From positions 1,138,368 through 1,202,367 of the forward strand of contig NZ_KZ293963.1 in the NCBI RefSeq assembly GCF_002352765.1: DNA of 64,000 nucleotides. Direction: 5' to 3'. The position numbers were made by a program, and so were the translations under genes. Each line of letters opens with the position of its first letter. The stretch's first letter is position 1. The DNA is from Alteribacter populi. Lineage in GTDB: Bacteria; Bacillota; Bacilli; Bacillales; Salisediminibacteriaceae. The notes under the pieces were generated by a model. That model had not been told where the DNA came from. It saw only the letters and a list, made by a program, of their open reading frames with translations, and did not search any database. Positions 34,376-42,988 of this stretch are shown one piece after another.

Positions 34376-34489
34376 GGAATGCTCCTGCGGAAAAACGGAC
34401 CAGTCGAGACCCCGCAGGGCGCTTTTCCCGAGGAGGCTTGGCGGTTCGTCCGCGGAAAGCGAGCAGATGCAGGACAACGGAGCTACAAA
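34376..34489 (+). repeat. GC-rich dispersed repeat, copy 2 (beside IS110)
   Basis: A well-preserved copy: GCTCCTGCGG, GAGACCCCGCAGGGCGC, GAGGAGGCTTGGCGGTTCG, CGGAAAGCGAGCAGATGCAG and CGGAGCTAC in order. The end segment matches 54990-55045 almost exactly and 47150-47180 inverted. Confidence 0.75.
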
Positions 34490-34552
34490 ATGATCCGCTT
34501 TTTACAAGAAGAAATAATCAAAAAATGGCATCATTTGAGCTAAAAAACTGTC

Positions 34553-34690
34553 ATGCTATGTGTGACAGGGCAAGCATCTTCTCTAATCCTTGAGACGGCG
34601 GCGTGCAGGTAGCTATCCGTTTTATAAAGAAAGCTTTAGTTGTGCTTACACTTTACCCCTTTTAGAGAAGTTAAACTCTATTAAAGTTAA
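34553..34690 (+). repeat. Mixed repeat fragments between IS110 and ylaN
   Basis: It contains GTGACAGGGCAAGCATC (also near 4312 in reverse sense) and CTTGAGACGGCGGCGTG-CAGGTAGCTATCCG, a piece of the AT-rich family seen at 27150-27190. No gene is seen. Confidence 0.5.
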
Positions 34691-34728
34691 ATAAAACCAA
34701 GCTTGTATGGCAACAAGCTTGGTTTTTC
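34690..34728 (-). terminator. Intrinsic terminator of ylaN
   Basis: On the minus strand the 13-bp stem AAAACCAAGCTTG/CAAGCTTGGTTTT lies right after the ylaN stop and is followed by ATTTAAC. Confidence 0.8.
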
Positions 34729-34735
34729 TGAAATA

Positions 34736-35029
34736 CTAAGCCTTTTTATTTTCTCTTAAACAGGCTTCATGTAAGGCTGATAACTGCTTTTCCAGCTGAT
34801 CGAGCAACTGTTTACCTTCCTCTTCTTGAATAAGGCTTAAACGAATAGCAAAATCGATCTCCCTAGAAAGTCCGAACATTTGTGTATCTAATACTTCCTC
34901 ATACAGAGGACATTGAGGCATAGTCAAGTTCGTCATCTGCACTTCAATGAGATTCAAAATTTTTTGAGCATCTTCTTTTAGAAGGGCATACGCTTTTTCA
35001 CTCTGTCCGGATAACGTCTCAATTGACAT
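34736..35029 (-). CDS. ylaN: YlaN family (DUF1507) iron/Fur-related protein
   Basis: This small helical protein of about 97 residues matches YlaN: MSIETLSGQSEKAYALLKEDAQKI, TMPQCPLYEEVLDTQMFGLSREIDFAIRL. In B. subtilis and S. aureus YlaN interacts with Fur or iron and relieves Fur repression when iron is scarce. The single cysteine in PQCPLYEEV is conserved. ATG 35029 has AGGAGG upstream. In B. subtilis it stands between ylaM (glutaminase) and ftsW; here the glutaminase neighbour is kept. Confidence 0.9.
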   Translation of the reverse strand: MSIETLSGQSEKAYALLKEDAQKILNLIEVQMTNLTMPQCPLYEEVLDTQMFGLSREIDFAIRLSLIQEEEGKQLLDQLEKQLSALHEACLRENKKA

Positions 35030-35194
35030 TGTCATCCCTCCTATTATCCAAAAGAAACTATCCCTACTTATTTATATTATCTTTTCAACCCATAAAATGC
35101 AATAGATATAGTCAGAAAAGCGAAACCAAGTTCCTGATTATTGGAAAAATTGAAAGCCGCCCAAAAGTGCACATTTACAGTAACGAGCCTTAAC

Positions 35195-36124
35195 TTAAAA
35201 GATACTTAAATCATAGCGATGTGACAAAGACTCTAAAAGCTTCATACCGGCAATACTATTTCCACGATCATCAAGTGCAGGACCATAAATACCGATTCCG
35301 AGACCATGAGGGATAGAAGCCATAATACCACCCGAGACACCACTTTTAGCCGGGATCCCTACTCGAATCGCGAACTCCCCCGAAGCATTGTACATCCCGC
35401 AAGTGACCATGAACGTTTTTAAAATTCGTGCAATATGCAGAGGGATAATCGGCCGCTTGGAAAAAACATGCTTTCCTTCATTTGCGATTACGTAACCAAT
35501 TTTAGCAAGGTCCTGACAGCTTACTTCAATAGCGCATTGCTTCGTATATAGGTCTAATAGGTCTTCCACATCGTCGTCAAATACACCGTGCTGCTTCATA
35601 AAATAACTGAGTGAACGGTTTAAATGAGCCGTTTTTAGTTCAGATTCAGCCACCTTCTCATCATAACGAATTTCCGGATTCCCAGTTAATTCATGGATAA
35701 ACGTAAGTAACCTACCGAGTTTATGGTCTGGTGTTTCACCACTAATCATCGAAGTCACTGCTAATGCTCCGGCATTGATCATCGGATTAAGAGGCTTATT
35801 CGGTTGATTTGTCTCCAGTTTAATGATCGAATTAAACGGATCTCCTGTCGGTTCCATACCAACGCGTGAGAATACTTCCTCCTCGCCTTGGTCCATTAAT
35901 GCTAACGCTAGTGACAATACTTTTGAAATGCTCTGTAGTGTAAACGTTTCGTCAACGTTTCCGACTGCAGCACAAGTTTCTCCACCATCATAAATTGCCA
36001 AAGACAAAACCGATGGATCCGCTTCCCTTAGTGCAGGGATATAATCTGCTAGCTGGCCATAACCCGTGTAAGTCCGGGCTTCTTCAATCATTGATGCTAG
36101 AACTTCTTTATCTTCACAAATCAT
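35195..36124 (-). CDS. glsA: Glutaminase A
   Basis: This 309-residue serine-dependent glutaminase hydrolyses glutamine to glutamate and ammonia. The beta-lactamase-like SxxK catalytic motif is in FTLQSISKVLSLAL near residue 65. Other signatures are NQPNKPLNPMINAGALAVTS near residue 105 and RVGIPAKSGVSGGIMASIPHGLGIG near residue 250. Length is normal. ATG start with AGGAGG upstream. It corresponds to YlaM/GlsA of B. subtilis by position beside ylaN and is divergent from the next gene. Confidence 0.94.
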   Translation of the reverse strand: MICEDKEVLASMIEEARTYTGYGQLADYIPALREADPSVLSLAIYDGGETCAAVGNVDETFTLQSISKVLSLALALMDQGEEEVFSRVGMEPTGDPFNSIIKLETNQPNKPLNPMINAGALAVTSMISGETPDHKLGRLLTFIHELTGNPEIRYDEKVAESELKTAHLNRSLSYFMKQHGVFDDDVEDLLDLYTKQCAIEVSCQDLAKIGYVIANEGKHVFSKRPIIPLHIARILKTFMVTCGMYNASGEFAIRVGIPAKSGVSGGIMASIPHGLGIGIYGPALDDRGNSIAGMKLLESLSHRYDLSIF

Positions 36125-36203
36125 TTAAGAACCTCCTGAAGTAAATCGACATGTGACAAATGTGGTTATAGCTTTTATACTTTCAATTAGAGGAGTGAAA
36201 CTG

Positions 36204-36701
36204 ATGAACCAACAAGAGATGATTGTAACTATTACTGGAAACACCGAACATACGATTACTTTAGACCCGGGCTCTTTTATCTTCGACTCCCGCAAGGTAA
36301 ACCTCGAGGCGTTCTTTTCTAATGAATACACATCAGAGGACCTTTTCGAAGATCAAAGCCTAGCAAAAGCATGGGACAGTCACCGATCACAAGGGATGAA
36401 GGTAAAAAACGAAAATGATGTTAAAGTAGACCGCAAAGCGATTCAAACAGAAAGCTTCGGTATTCCTTTAGCGCCGTTTTTAGAAAACGCTTCCCCAAGA
36501 GAAGACGTACAATCGCTTATTTTTGAGACCGCAAAGGGTGAACAGACAAAAATGAGCTTTGATGAGGGGAAAGACTTAATTTTGGCGTTTTCTCATAAAG
36601 GAAAACCGTTAAAAGAAACCGGTCCCGTTCACGCTTATGAAAAGGATGGGTCGAATCAAGAAAACCCGTTAACCCACATCGTAAAAATTATTGTCGAATA
36701 A
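36204..36701 (+). CDS. YlaL-like conserved hypothetical protein
   Basis: This protein of about 165 residues starts MNQQEMIVTITG; it lacks a signal peptide and membrane segments. Its features are DPGSFIFDSRKVNLEAFF near residue 21 and a C-terminal beta-rich LTHIVKIIVE. Position beside glsA and ylaN matches ylaL of B. subtilis, whose homologues are sometimes labelled peptidyl-prolyl isomerase without proof. I see no isomerase motif. ATG 36204 has AGAGGAG upstream; the open frame back to 36153 has no ribosome-binding site. It ends at a clear terminator. Confidence 0.7.
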   Translation: MNQQEMIVTITGNTEHTITLDPGSFIFDSRKVNLEAFFSNEYTSEDLFEDQSLAKAWDSHRSQGMKVKNENDVKVDRKAIQTESFGIPLAPFLENASPREDVQSLIFETAKGEQTKMSFDEGKDLILAFSHKGKPLKETGPVHAYEKDGSNQENPLTHIVKIIVE

Positions 36702-36757
36702 CATTTCCAAACAAGAGTCAATGTTTTATCATTTCCTTTTTTACATGTAAGTAAACA

Positions 36758-36790
36758 TGGACACCGAAACAGCTTTCGGTGTCTTTTTCA
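36758..36790 (+). terminator. Intrinsic terminator of ylaL-like gene
   Basis: The 10-bp stem GACACCGAAA/TTTCGGTGTC with loop CAGC is followed by TTTTTC. Confidence 0.9.
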
Positions 36791-36844
36791 TTAAGTTAAA
36801 TAACTAGACATTTACTATTCGAGGTAATCTTCGCCACCCCACGG

Positions 36845-36885
36845 AAAAAACAGGAACCTCCTTGATTTAGGAGGTTCCTGTTTTA
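36845..36885 (-). terminator. Intrinsic terminator of the oxoacid dehydrogenase operon
   Basis: On the minus strand the 13-bp stem AACAGGAACCTCC/GGAGGTTCCTGTT is followed by TTTTTCC, about 40 nt past the E3 stop. Confidence 0.9.
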
Positions 36886-36925
36886 ATTAAGTAACGACAT
36901 TAATCTTTAAGTGCCGTTTTTCCGA

Positions 36926-38371
36926 TTACTTTGAAGCATTCGTAACAGGCTTTTTCTTTTCTGGTGCCATATGAATCGCACGCCCCTTTATCCCTTCCAC
37001 TGCTTCTAGCCAATTTTCATTCAAACTTGGGTGTGGATAAAACGGATATGATAAATCTTCATCTCTCGCCACCATCTCAAGCGCGGTTACACCGTGAGAA
37101 ATGAGTTCGACAGCACCTTGTCCAATCGTATGAAAGCCCAGAAGCATATCGGTGTTTTGGTCCACTACGATTTTCGTTTTCCCTTCTTTTTCACCGAGGA
37201 TACTTGCAAATCCGTTTCCAGCGGCAGCAAATTCACTCACCTTCACATCATATCCGGCTGTGACTGCTTCAGCTTCTGTTAACCCAACAGAGGCGATCGG
37301 TGGGTTTGTATGTGCCACCCGAGGGATAAAGTGCAAATCAAAGGTTGCTAGGTGACCACTGCAATTCTCTGCTGCTACTTTTCCTTGCTTCAAAGCTTTA
37401 ACAGCCAAGGCTGGTCCAGGCGTCACATCTCCTACAGCATAAATCGAAGCGACATTAGTTTGAGCAAATTGGTTCACATCAATATAACCGTCAGGCGATA
37501 ACGTGACACCCGCACGATCAAGGCCAAGGTCCGCTGTATTCGGCTCTTGTTTCGATGCGGCAAAGAAATGAGAACACGTCAGTTCTTCTTTGCCTTTTTG
37601 TGATTCAATTTCTATCTTGACACCCTTTTCAATCTCTGTAACTTGCGTAACACGACTTTTTTTATAGACGCGAATTTTTCTTTTTTTCAACACTCGTTGC
37701 AATTCTTTTTCAATGCTTAAATCAAAGCCAAAACCATCTGTTTCCTCATCTAAAATAATCGAGACGCTAGCGCCTAACTGCATATAACCGAATGCAGCTT
37801 CTAGTGAAATATAATCCGACCCTAGGACAACGAGGTGCTCTGGGACCGTGTTTATTTTAAAAATCGACCGTGTATCTAAGATTCTTTCATGATCAATAGC
37901 AATGTGTTTCGGATGAATTAACGTGCTTCCTGTTGCTATGATAGCTTGTTTAAAACGATACGTGTCAAATTGATGACCACTTTCGACACCGATACGATCG
38001 TCTGACAAAAAAGAAGCTTCACCTTTAATAACCTCAATTTTATTCGCTTTGCATAACGCCTCAACGCCACCTTTTAAACCAGAAACGACTTTGTCTTTCC
38101 ATTCATGCATCCGCTCCAGTTCAAATGTGACTTCACCTGTCTGAATACCAAATTGCGAAACGCTTTTTGTTATGGAGAAGGTGGATGCACTATGTGTGAA
38201 CACTTTGGATGGGATACAGCCTTCATTCAGACAAACCCCCCCCATATTTTCTTTCTCGATTAAAACCGTATCCAGACCAATCTGAGCCGCGCGAATGGCT
38301 GCTGAGTACCCTCCTGGTCCGCCTCCTATGACAATGAGATCTTTATCCTGGACAATTTCTCCAACTACCAT
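36926..38371 (-). CDS. lpd: Dihydrolipoyl dehydrogenase (E3) of a 2-oxoacid dehydrogenase complex
   Basis: This 481-residue flavoprotein reoxidises the lipoyl arm of E2 with NAD+. FAD-binding GGGPGGYSAAIRA lies at about 17-29, redox disulfide CLNEGC at about 47-52 (GGVCLNEGCIPSK), the NAD site at about 185-215, and the C-terminal catalytic His-Glu pair in YPHPSLNENWLEA. That segment is usually HPT-x-SE; here HPSLNE keeps the His and Glu. The ATG follows the E2 TAG with no gap and uses GGAGATG as its site, so it is coupled to E2. Last gene of the operon before a terminator. Confidence 0.93.
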   Translation of the reverse strand: MVVGEIVQDKDLIVIGGGPGGYSAAIRAAQIGLDTVLIEKENMGGVCLNEGCIPSKVFTHSASTFSITKSVSQFGIQTGEVTFELERMHEWKDKVVSGLKGGVEALCKANKIEVIKGEASFLSDDRIGVESGHQFDTYRFKQAIIATGSTLIHPKHIAIDHERILDTRSIFKINTVPEHLVVLGSDYISLEAAFGYMQLGASVSIILDEETDGFGFDLSIEKELQRVLKKRKIRVYKKSRVTQVTEIEKGVKIEIESQKGKEELTCSHFFAASKQEPNTADLGLDRAGVTLSPDGYIDVNQFAQTNVASIYAVGDVTPGPALAVKALKQGKVAAENCSGHLATFDLHFIPRVAHTNPPIASVGLTEAEAVTAGYDVKVSEFAAAGNGFASILGEKEGKTKIVVDQNTDMLLGFHTIGQGAVELISHGVTALEMVARDEDLSYPFYPHPSLNENWLEAVEGIKGRAIHMAPEKKKPVTNASK

Positions 38372-39637
38372 CTACACCATCTCCAGCATCATCTTAGTAG
38401 GGTTTTCAATAAGTTCTGCAAATCGATTCGTAAACGCTACAGCCGCCGCACCATCAGCCACACGGTGGTCAAACGACATCGAGAGATTCATTACCGAGCG
38501 AATGACAATTTCATCATTTCTAACGACTGGCATTTTTTTCGTTTTATGAAACGCTATTAATGCTACTTCTGGGTGGTTGATAATCGGTGTTGCTCCTACA
38601 CTGCCAAGAGGACCTACGTTGCTTACGGTAAATGTACCACCAGTGAGATCTGCTTTGGACAACTTGTTTTCTTTTGCCAGCTTCATTACTCGCTTCATTT
38701 CTGTATGAATCTCTGTAATCGATTTTTGATCCGCACTCTTTACGACTGGGACAATAAGCCCCTCATCGGTATCAGCTGCAAGGCCAATATTGTATGCGTC
38801 CTGCAGTTGAATCTCTTGCTTTTCTTCGTTTAAAATCGCATTAAAGATCGGGAAGTCTTTTAACGTGATCGCAAGAGCTTTAATGAAAAAAGCGGCTACA
38901 CTAACCGTCGATCCACTTTCTCCTTGCTCCGCTTTTAGTTCTTCTCTTAGAGCAAGTACATTTGTTACATCCACTTCATCAAAATGTGTCACGTGAGGAA
39001 TGGTTTGAAGAGAATGTGTCATCTTCGTGCCAATTTGCTTGCGGCGACCGCGATAAGGAATCGTTTTTGCAGGTGTCTGCGGTAATGTGCTTTCTTTAGA
39101 TGCAGTATCCTTCTCTACCACAGGCTCTGCGGCTACAGAAGCCGCCGGTGCTTCTTGCTCACCTTTTACAAACCGATAAACATCATCATCCATCACTCTT
39201 CCCGCGGGACCCGTCCCTGTAATCTTCTCAATATCCACGCGGTTTTCTAAGGCGATCCGTCGTGTATAAGGAGTTGCGAGAACACGGTGGGTATTTTTCG
39301 TGGGTTGATGTCGTGAAATCTTCATTTGAACTTTCGTTTGCCCTAAAGCAGACTTCTCTTTTGGCTGTCCCTCTGGTTGTTCGTCATTATCTACACTAGC
39401 TCCTTCTTTTTCAAGAACAAGTACCGTAGTTCCTACTGTAACGACCTCTCCGATTTCAGCGCGAATTTCTTTAACAGTTCCTGCTACTGGAGAAGGAAGC
39501 TCTGCAGACACTTTATCTGTTTGCACCTCAACGAGCGGTTGGTCGATCTTTACCTGATCACCAACTTGAACGAGAAATTCACTAATTTCACCTTCTGTCA
39601 TCCCTTCTCCCACATCATGAAGCTTAACTTCGACCAT
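38372..39637 (-). CDS. Dihydrolipoamide acyltransferase (E2)
   Basis: This 421-residue E2 core passes the acyl group from the lipoyl arm to CoA. One lipoyl domain (residues 1-78) has the modified lysine in QTDKVSAEL; an E3-binding domain is near 118-155 (TPYTRRIALENRVDIEKITGTGP split by the motif), then a Pro/Ala linker and the CAT-fold catalytic domain with SFDHRVADGA near residue 392. A single lipoyl domain and this linker fit branched-chain or PDH-type E2 of Bacillus. The acyl specificity cannot be read directly. It is 12 nt after E1beta. Confidence 0.9.
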   Translation of the reverse strand: MVEVKLHDVGEGMTEGEISEFLVQVGDQVKIDQPLVEVQTDKVSAELPSPVAGTVKEIRAEIGEVVTVGTTVLVLEKEGASVDNDEQPEGQPKEKSALGQTKVQMKISRHQPTKNTHRVLATPYTRRIALENRVDIEKITGTGPAGRVMDDDVYRFVKGEQEAPAASVAAEPVVEKDTASKESTLPQTPAKTIPYRGRRKQIGTKMTHSLQTIPHVTHFDEVDVTNVLALREELKAEQGESGSTVSVAAFFIKALAITLKDFPIFNAILNEEKQEIQLQDAYNIGLAADTDEGLIVPVVKSADQKSITEIHTEMKRVMKLAKENKLSKADLTGGTFTVSNVGPLGSVGATPIINHPEVALIAFHKTKKMPVVRNDEIVIRSVMNLSMSFDHRVADGAAAVAFTNRFAELIENPTKMMLEMV

Positions 39638-39649
39638 AGATTTCCCCTC

Positions 39650-40654
39650 CTAAAACGTAACCACATTTTCAATTGATTTTAGAACGCGATCTGGTGTTGG
39701 CAAGTAGTCTTCCTCTAGTGAAAAGAACGGTATTGGTGTATCAAATCCAGCTACTTTTTCTACAGGTGCACGTAAGTATAAAAACGCATTGTCGTTAATG
39801 ATCGATAACACATCATTCCCTACGCCACCTGTCGAAGGTGCTTCATGTACGATGACGGCTCTTCCGGTTTTCATAACAGACTCTGCAATGATGTCTTTAT
39901 CAAGAGGATACAACGTTCTTAAGTCGAGCAGCTCACAGGACACACCCTGTTCTTTCTCGATTTTCTCAACGGCTTTTTGTGCGACAGCTACCATATTGCC
40001 CCATGCAATAACAGTCACATCGTCCCCTTCCGTCACTTTTGCACCTTTCCCGAGCTCGACGGTGTATTTTTCTTCAGGCACATCAGATTTAATCGAACGA
40101 TAGCTCCTCATCGGCTCCATAAACAATACAGGGTCTGGATCTTCAATGCTTGCAATCAGCAGCCCTTTTGCATCATACGGATTCGATGGTACGACCACTT
40201 TAATACCTGGCATATGCGTAAAGAGCGCTTCTACACTATCAGAATGAATTTCCGGTGCACGAATACCAGCACCATACGGAGCACGGATGACCATCGGTAC
40301 GTTAAAACGGCTCATCGTTCTTGTTCGGATTCGTGAAGCATGGGTCATGATTTGCTCATAAGCTGGATAAATAAAGCCTAAAAATTGCATTTCCGCGACC
40401 GGTCGAAATCCGTTAATGGCGAGCCCAATTGACGTTCCGATGATGCCCGCTTCCGCAAGAGGTGTGTCAACGATTCGATCCTCTCCAAACTCGTCGACCA
40501 GGCCGTCTGTTGCCCGGAACACCCCGCCGTTTTTCCCAACGTCTTCTCCTAAAACAAGCACGTCATCATGTTCTTTCATCATTGTTCGTAAACCATCAGT
40601 CACCGCTTGAACGAGTGTAAGCTTATTTGTTTTTACATCAGCCATCGTTTTCAT
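39650..40654 (-). CDS. 2-Oxoacid dehydrogenase E1 beta subunit
   Basis: This 334-residue transketolase-like E1beta subunit forms the alpha2beta2 thiamine-diphosphate decarboxylase with the next-upstream gene. Hallmarks are VLGEDVGKNGGVFRAT near residue 35, DTPLAEAGIIGTSIGLA near 64 and the C-terminal RVAGFDTPIPF-type segment KVAGFDTPIPFF, which closes the active site. The ATG overlaps the E1alpha stop by ATGA, with GAGGTG 7 nt upstream, so the subunits are translated in step. Confidence 0.92.
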   Translation of the reverse strand: MKTMADVKTNKLTLVQAVTDGLRTMMKEHDDVLVLGEDVGKNGGVFRATDGLVDEFGEDRIVDTPLAEAGIIGTSIGLAINGFRPVAEMQFLGFIYPAYEQIMTHASRIRTRTMSRFNVPMVIRAPYGAGIRAPEIHSDSVEALFTHMPGIKVVVPSNPYDAKGLLIASIEDPDPVLFMEPMRSYRSIKSDVPEEKYTVELGKGAKVTEGDDVTVIAWGNMVAVAQKAVEKIEKEQGVSCELLDLRTLYPLDKDIIAESVMKTGRAVIVHEAPSTGGVGNDVLSIINDNAFLYLRAPVEKVAGFDTPIPFFSLEEDYLPTPDRVLKSIENVVTF

Positions 40655-41730
40655 ACGGTTTCACCTCGCTTCATGGATAAAAAAGCTTCCTTTTGCTGTT
40701 TAATCGTCCACGTTGGTTCTTCAAATACATGATCAAAAATATCGTTCACGTCTGCTTCTGGATAAGCCTCCATTTCAACCACGGCTTTTTCGATTTCCTC
40801 TTCGCACTGTTTTTGCACTTGCGCTTTCCAACCTTCCTCCCACACACCTTGTTTTTCCATATACCGCTCTATTCGTAATAACGGATCTGTTAATTTCCGT
40901 TTTTCAGCGCTAAGCTCCTGGTCACGGTATTTTGTTGGGTCATCCGCTGTCGTATGAGCACCATAACGCCAAGTGACAGCTTCTATCAGAGTTGGGCCTT
41001 CGCCTTTTCTTGCCTTTTCAATCGCCTTTTTCGTTTCAAAATAGACAGCAAAAACATCATTTCCGTCCACTCGCACGCCATCGATATCATAAGACACTGA
41101 CTTTTGCGCAATCGTCTTTGAATTCATTTGTTTTTCAATGGGTACGCTAATCGCATACCCATTGTTTTGATTAAAAAATACGACAGGCGCTTTGAACACA
41201 CTTGCAAAGTTCAACCCTTCATGAAAATCGCCTTCTGACGTCGCTCCGTCACCGAAATAGGCAATCGAAACCCGGTCTGATCCTTTTCTTTTCTCGGCAA
41301 GTGCTGCTCCAGTTGCATGAGGAAGCTGGGTAGCAATCGGAACCGCCGGCGGGAAAATGTTTTTTCCTTCAGGAGGTACACACCCTTCAACTCTACCTTT
41401 CCAATAAAGCAAAATCGTAGAAAGTGAATGACCAAACGTTAACGTAGCTGCATGGTCACGGTACGTTGGAAACATCCAGTCTCCTTTTTCTAAAGCTGAC
41501 GCACTGCCCACTTGAGCTGCTTCTTGACCTTCGAAGGGTGCATAGGTCCCAATTCGACCTTGCCGTTGCAGGTTCGCACTCTTACGATCTAACGTTCTGG
41601 CACGAAGCATCTTTGTATACAGCTCTTTTAACAGCTCTTCAGTAATCTCAGAACCAAATGTTGAATCAATGAGATTACCATTACCGTCAATGATTTGTTT
41701 GATCGGAAATTCCTTCTCCATTGCTGTCAT
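40651..41730 (-). CDS. 2-Oxoacid dehydrogenase E1 alpha subunit
   Basis: This 359-residue E1alpha subunit binds thiamine diphosphate and decarboxylates the 2-oxo acid. The ThDP/Mg motif runs from GDGATSEGDFHEGLNFAS to the NN of FFNQNNGYAIS (about residues 165-200). The phosphorylation-loop-like YGAHTTADDPTKYR is near 268. Annotation pipelines would call it pyruvate or branched-chain E1alpha. Linkage to a phenylalanine-type dehydrogenase suggests phenylpyruvate or mixed aryl/branched oxo acids, which is inference. ATG 41730 has GGAGGG 7 nt upstream. Confidence 0.9.
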   Translation of the reverse strand: MTAMEKEFPIKQIIDGNGNLIDSTFGSEITEELLKELYTKMLRARTLDRKSANLQRQGRIGTYAPFEGQEAAQVGSASALEKGDWMFPTYRDHAATLTFGHSLSTILLYWKGRVEGCVPPEGKNIFPPAVPIATQLPHATGAALAEKRKGSDRVSIAYFGDGATSEGDFHEGLNFASVFKAPVVFFNQNNGYAISVPIEKQMNSKTIAQKSVSYDIDGVRVDGNDVFAVYFETKKAIEKARKGEGPTLIEAVTWRYGAHTTADDPTKYRDQELSAEKRKLTDPLLRIERYMEKQGVWEEGWKAQVQKQCEEEIEKAVVEMEAYPEADVNDIFDHVFEEPTWTIKQQKEAFLSMKRGETV

Positions 41731-41828
41731 TTATTATCCCTCCAGGATTTGAAATGATAAAGGACGTTCAACAGTCCGGTAAAAATAGTTCCTCGGCTCT
41801 AGGCACCCTTCATCTTGAACTCGTATAG

Positions 41829-42938
41829 TTAGCAGCGAACTTCCCACTTTAACCGCTTTTTATGTGAAAAGAAGCTGTTACGCTTTTTACGGCTTTCGAT
41901 TCTTGATTCACAAAAGTCATTCGCTGCCGCTTCCGTAGAAATTCCTTGAATATTGGATTGCAAATAAATTTCCGTGAGTGTTTCATAGATCGCTTTTGTT
42001 CCGCGAAGGACGCGCTCTTTATTCGGCCCGTAAAGCTCATCAGCTACTTGGATAAGACCGCCGCTATTCACGATATAATCGGGACCATAAAGAATCCCGC
42101 GATTTTTAAGGAGTTCCGCGTGTTTCAAGTCCAGGAGCTGATTATTTGCCGAACCAACAATCGCTCGACATTTAAACCGATTAATTGTCTGGTCATTAAT
42201 AATCCCTCCTAAAGCACAGGGAACAAAAATATCAGCATCGGTTGAATAGATATCATCTCCTGAGACAATCTTTACAGAGCCGCTAAGCTGCTCTGCTCGG
42301 CTGGAAATGTTAAGAAGAGCTTCGTGATTAATATCAGACACATAAAGCTCAGCCCCTTCTTCTAGGAGCGTCTCTGCCACTTTGTAGCCCACTTTTCCAA
42401 GTCCTTGTATCGCGTAACGTTTACCAAACAACGAATCAGAGCCAAAGAGCATCTTATTGGTCGCTTTAAGGCCATAAATAACGCCAAGAGATGTTGGTAC
42501 CGAAGAATCACCACTCCCGCCGTAAGCTTCCGGAACACCGACGATACAATGTGTTTCTTTACGAGCATGAACAAAGTCATCAGGGGTGGTCCCCATGTCT
42601 GTTCCAGTGTAAAAACGCCCATTCAAAGACTCCACAAATTGCCCAAAAGCGCGAAAAAGTTCCGGTGATCGATCCTGTTCGGGATCACCGATAATAACTG
42701 CTTTTCCTCCCCCAAAATCAACATCTGCTGCTGCACATTTATATGTCATCCCCTTTGAAAGGCGAAGGACATCTTCCAGTGCATCATCAACAGTCACATA
42801 AGGTCTCATTCGACAGCCGCCTAATGCCGGGCCTAAGGTTGTGTTATGTATCGCAATGATAGCCTTTAATCCCGTATCTTCATCGTTACAGAAGACGACT
42901 TGTTCATGATCGCTAATGCGTTCGAATGATAGCATCAT
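41829..42938 (-). CDS. pdh: NAD-dependent amino acid dehydrogenase, probable phenylalanine dehydrogenase
   Basis: This 369-residue Glu/Leu/Phe/Val-type dehydrogenase oxidatively deaminates an amino acid to a 2-oxo acid and ammonia. Substrate Lys67 (GMTYKC), catalytic Lys79 (GGGKAV) and Asp114 are present, as is the NAD loop GLGKVG (179-184). The specificity positions known to separate Bacillus phenylalanine from leucine dehydrogenases read as the phenylalanine type: Gly112 in FYTGTDMGT (leucine enzymes have Ala in TAED) and Leu295 in GGLIQVADE (leucine enzymes have Val). FVHA and CRMRPY also resemble phenylalanine enzymes. The C-terminal tail is basic. ATG 42938 or 42935 follows GGGGG. It precedes E1alpha by 98 nt. 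Confidence 0.8.
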   Translation of the reverse strand: MMLSFERISDHEQVVFCNDEDTGLKAIIAIHNTTLGPALGGCRMRPYVTVDDALEDVLRLSKGMTYKCAAADVDFGGGKAVIIGDPEQDRSPELFRAFGQFVESLNGRFYTGTDMGTTPDDFVHARKETHCIVGVPEAYGGSGDSSVPTSLGVIYGLKATNKMLFGSDSLFGKRYAIQGLGKVGYKVAETLLEEGAELYVSDINHEALLNISSRAEQLSGSVKIVSGDDIYSTDADIFVPCALGGIINDQTINRFKCRAIVGSANNQLLDLKHAELLKNRGILYGPDYIVNSGGLIQVADELYGPNKERVLRGTKAIYETLTEIYLQSNIQGISTEAAANDFCESRIESRKKRNSFFSHKKRLKWEVRC

Positions 42939-42988
42939 TCATCCCCCTATTTGCGTTTGACCCACTTAGAAAACGCTTTCATTTTCAC

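Noticed and set aside
34278..34543. Plus-strand frames upstream of the IS110 gene
   Set aside because: They cross the GC-rich repeat and the transposase start region and have no ribosome-binding site.
36926..41730. Primary pyruvate dehydrogenase operon (pdhABCD)
   Set aside because: Linkage to an amino acid dehydrogenase and thioesterase, and a single-operon promoter with an operator-like palindrome, fit amino acid catabolism better; the genome-wide pdh operon would have to be checked to exclude it.
41829..42938. Leucine dehydrogenase (bcd) as the default name
   Set aside because: Gly112 and Leu295 and the FYTGTDMGT block match phenylalanine-type enzymes; leucine-type enzymes have Ala and Val there. 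Broad activity still cannot be excluded.
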